From Mesostigma viride (lineage: Eukaryota > Streptophyta > Mesostigmatophyceae > Mesostigmatales > Mesostigmataceae): a stretch of DNA of 62,000 nucleotides. Below are positions 60,751 through 62,000 of this stretch, one piece after another. The DNA is taken from positions 912,920 through 974,919 of the forward strand of contig RPFO01000080.1 of the NCBI GenBank assembly GCA_009746045.1. Reading direction: 5' to 3'. Position numbers and translations under genes: made by a program. The stretch's first letter is position 1. The number at the start of each line of letters is the position of its first letter. The notes under the pieces were generated by a model. It worked only from the letters and a program-made list of their open reading frames with translations, ran no database searches and had not been told where the DNA came from.

Positions 60751-62000
60751 ATGTCGTCTGAACCGAGTCGTGTCGTCACAGTCGAACCTTCTAGAAAGCA
60801 CCGTGGGAGTATAAAGGACGTTGACATTCCGTGGCTGGCTCTACTCCACCCACCACCCGAGGCCACCCATGAGACCATGAACAAGGTCGTCACGCAGTGG
60901 CGCTACAAGAAGGCTCCCACAAAAGAGGCTGGGGTGTCTCTCGGCCATCGCTTCATTTGCGCGCGTGGCATCAACACGAAGGACGCCAACGAGTACGCGC
61001 ATTATGGCAACCTCGCAGACTTTTCGCGGATCTATGCGGAGTGTGCTGCTCATCCCGTTCGCCGCACGCTCGACGAAGTCATACAACCCGACGACCCGTC
61101 GTGGGCGTACGTCGACATTGACGACAAGGTCGACCCAGATGACGAGCGTCTGGCGAACATCGATTACCCGGGACACTTTCGCCGTGTTCACGACGAGTAC
61201 TGCCGCGTCGTCCTGAACATCGCAACCAAGGACTTTCGCTACGAGGTCAGCACGGCGTCTCGCATGAAGAAGGATTTGTTCAAGTCGTCTTTCCACATCG
61301 TCGTGCGCGGTCTCGTTCTTGCCGACCTGGACGCGAGAGTGTTTTGGTACAGCGGCCTCACCGATTTCATCAAGCGCGCTTCTTTCGACCTGTCATCTCC
61401 CGTTCACGAGGACGCGCACGAGCTGCTGAAGTTCAAAGTGAACGGTCAAGAGCAATTCGACGAGATCTGCCGCCACCCAGCTGACTATTTCGGTGAAATG
61501 GACACGGTGATAGACGAAGCAGTCTACAGGAGAGACAGTCTTTTCCGATGCGTCGGGATGCACAAATTCGGGGACACTGACCCTCTGGGAATTCTGCGCA
61601 CATGTGAAGGCTCGTCTAGTGACTTCCTCGACCATCTCATCAACATCTACTCGCCGGACGACGTCTCGGGCGGGGTATTGGTGAGTGCGCCCCCGGACTG
61701 GGCGGCATCGTTGAAGAGGAGAGGGGTTCGCGGACGTCGCGAGTGCACGGTGAAGGCGGCGGGCAAGGACATTGACGTTTCTGCATCTCTCGCGGCGATG
61801 GAGAAGGTGGCTCCGGAGTGTGACTATCTCGAGTGCGGCTACATTGAGTTGTCTCCAGACGTCAAGCTCGTGAGGGTGAAGTACCAGCAATGCGACGATC
61901 ACATCTGCCTCATATGCAACAAGGTGCACGAGAAGAACGGCCCATTCACGCTCCAATACCCGTCAGGACAAGTTTTTTATGACTGCTACAGGAAATCGCC
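60751..62000 (+). CDS. PLV archaeo-eukaryotic primase, partial (runs off the window)
   Basis: Open for 416 codons with no stop from ATG 60,751 (MSSEPSRVVTVEPSRKHRGS). The AEP core is visible: SWAYVDIDDKVDPDD (metal-binding DxD near residue 120), KSSFHIVVRG (nucleotide-binding His) and AVYRRDSLFRCVGMHKFGD, the third catalytic region, laid out as in NCLDV/herpes-type primases. Further on, QCDDHICLICNKVH and YDCYR suggest a zinc-binding motif. In PLVs this gene often continues into a superfamily 3 helicase; that part would be beyond 62,000. Confidence 0.75.
   Translation, partial: MSSEPSRVVTVEPSRKHRGSIKDVDIPWLALLHPPPEATHETMNKVVTQWRYKKAPTKEAGVSLGHRFICARGINTKDANEYAHYGNLADFSRIYAECAAHPVRRTLDEVIQPDDPSWAYVDIDDKVDPDDERLANIDYPGHFRRVHDEYCRVVLNIATKDFRYEVSTASRMKKDLFKSSFHIVVRGLVLADLDARVFWYSGLTDFIKRASFDLSSPVHEDAHELLKFKVNGQEQFDEICRHPADYFGEMDTVIDEAVYRRDSLFRCVGMHKFGDTDPLGILRTCEGSSSDFLDHLINIYSPDDVSGGVLVSAPPDWAASLKRRGVRGRRECTVKAAGKDIDVSASLAAMEKVAPECDYLECGYIELSPDVKLVRVKYQQCDDHICLICNKVHEKNGPFTLQYPSGQVFYDCYRKS

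Noticed and set aside
60841-61956. Minus-strand ORFs of 150-190 codons
   Set aside because: Antisense shadows of the primase, which is open on the plus strand across the whole interval.

Overview
The window looks like nuclear DNA of a green alga (Chlorophyta or a basal streptophyte). It carries plant-type telomere-like repeats (CCCTAAA), many LTR and non-LTR retrotransposons, long microsatellites, and two candidate intron-containing host genes: a GT23 fucosyltransferase-like gene and a Sulfotransfer_2-like gene. The assignment to green algae is inference; the eukaryotic repeat landscape is seen directly.

Layout. 1-3.1 kb: an indel-rich direct copy of 9.08-10.89 kb, then a gag- or ORF3-like minus-strand gene. 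4.6-10.3 kb: a copia-related LTR element with a roughly 1-kb (CAA)n tract in its gag region and pol domains in the order integrase, protease, reverse transcriptase. 10.6-24.7 kb: a minus-strand Ty3/gypsy chromovirus (gag, PR, RT, RNase H, INT, chromodomain). It is split by a complete second copia-related element (14,497-21,445) with two LTRs and a 5-bp target duplication. 24.8-32.5 kb: repeat debris, a TIR-flanked segment and a LINE 3' remnant. 32.5-39.3 kb: the two host-like genes. 39.4-45.3 kb: LINE ORF2, ORF1-like half-elements and (TTAA)n tails.

45.5-62.0 kb is the most interesting part. It opens with a telomere-like patch and an array of four hairpins, and then runs as an integrated Polinton-like virus (PLV) to the window edge. 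A minus-strand virion block holds a double-jelly-roll major capsid protein, a penton or minor capsid protein, small basic and amphipathic proteins, a C2H2 zinc-finger protein, an intact 1103-residue protein and an Ig-like/lectin adhesin. A divergent plus-strand block, only 24 nt away, holds a coiled-coil protein, the FtsK/HerA-type packaging ATPase, an AT-hook protein, a tyrosine recombinase and an archaeo-eukaryotic primase that leaves the window.

The recombinase is interrupted by an 882-bp nested palindrome (three 206-bp palindromes separated by two mirror-image 132-bp tRNA-arm-like modules) flanked by a 5-bp duplication. Removing the palindrome and one copy of the duplication restores the reading frame. 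The same palindrome plus module occurs next to the copia-related element at 1.2-1.5 and 10.3-10.6 kb, so one foldback family invaded both host repeats and the provirus. Several viral genes carry single-nucleotide frameshifts, at least one in a homopolymer. Either the provirus is decaying or the assembly is unpolished.
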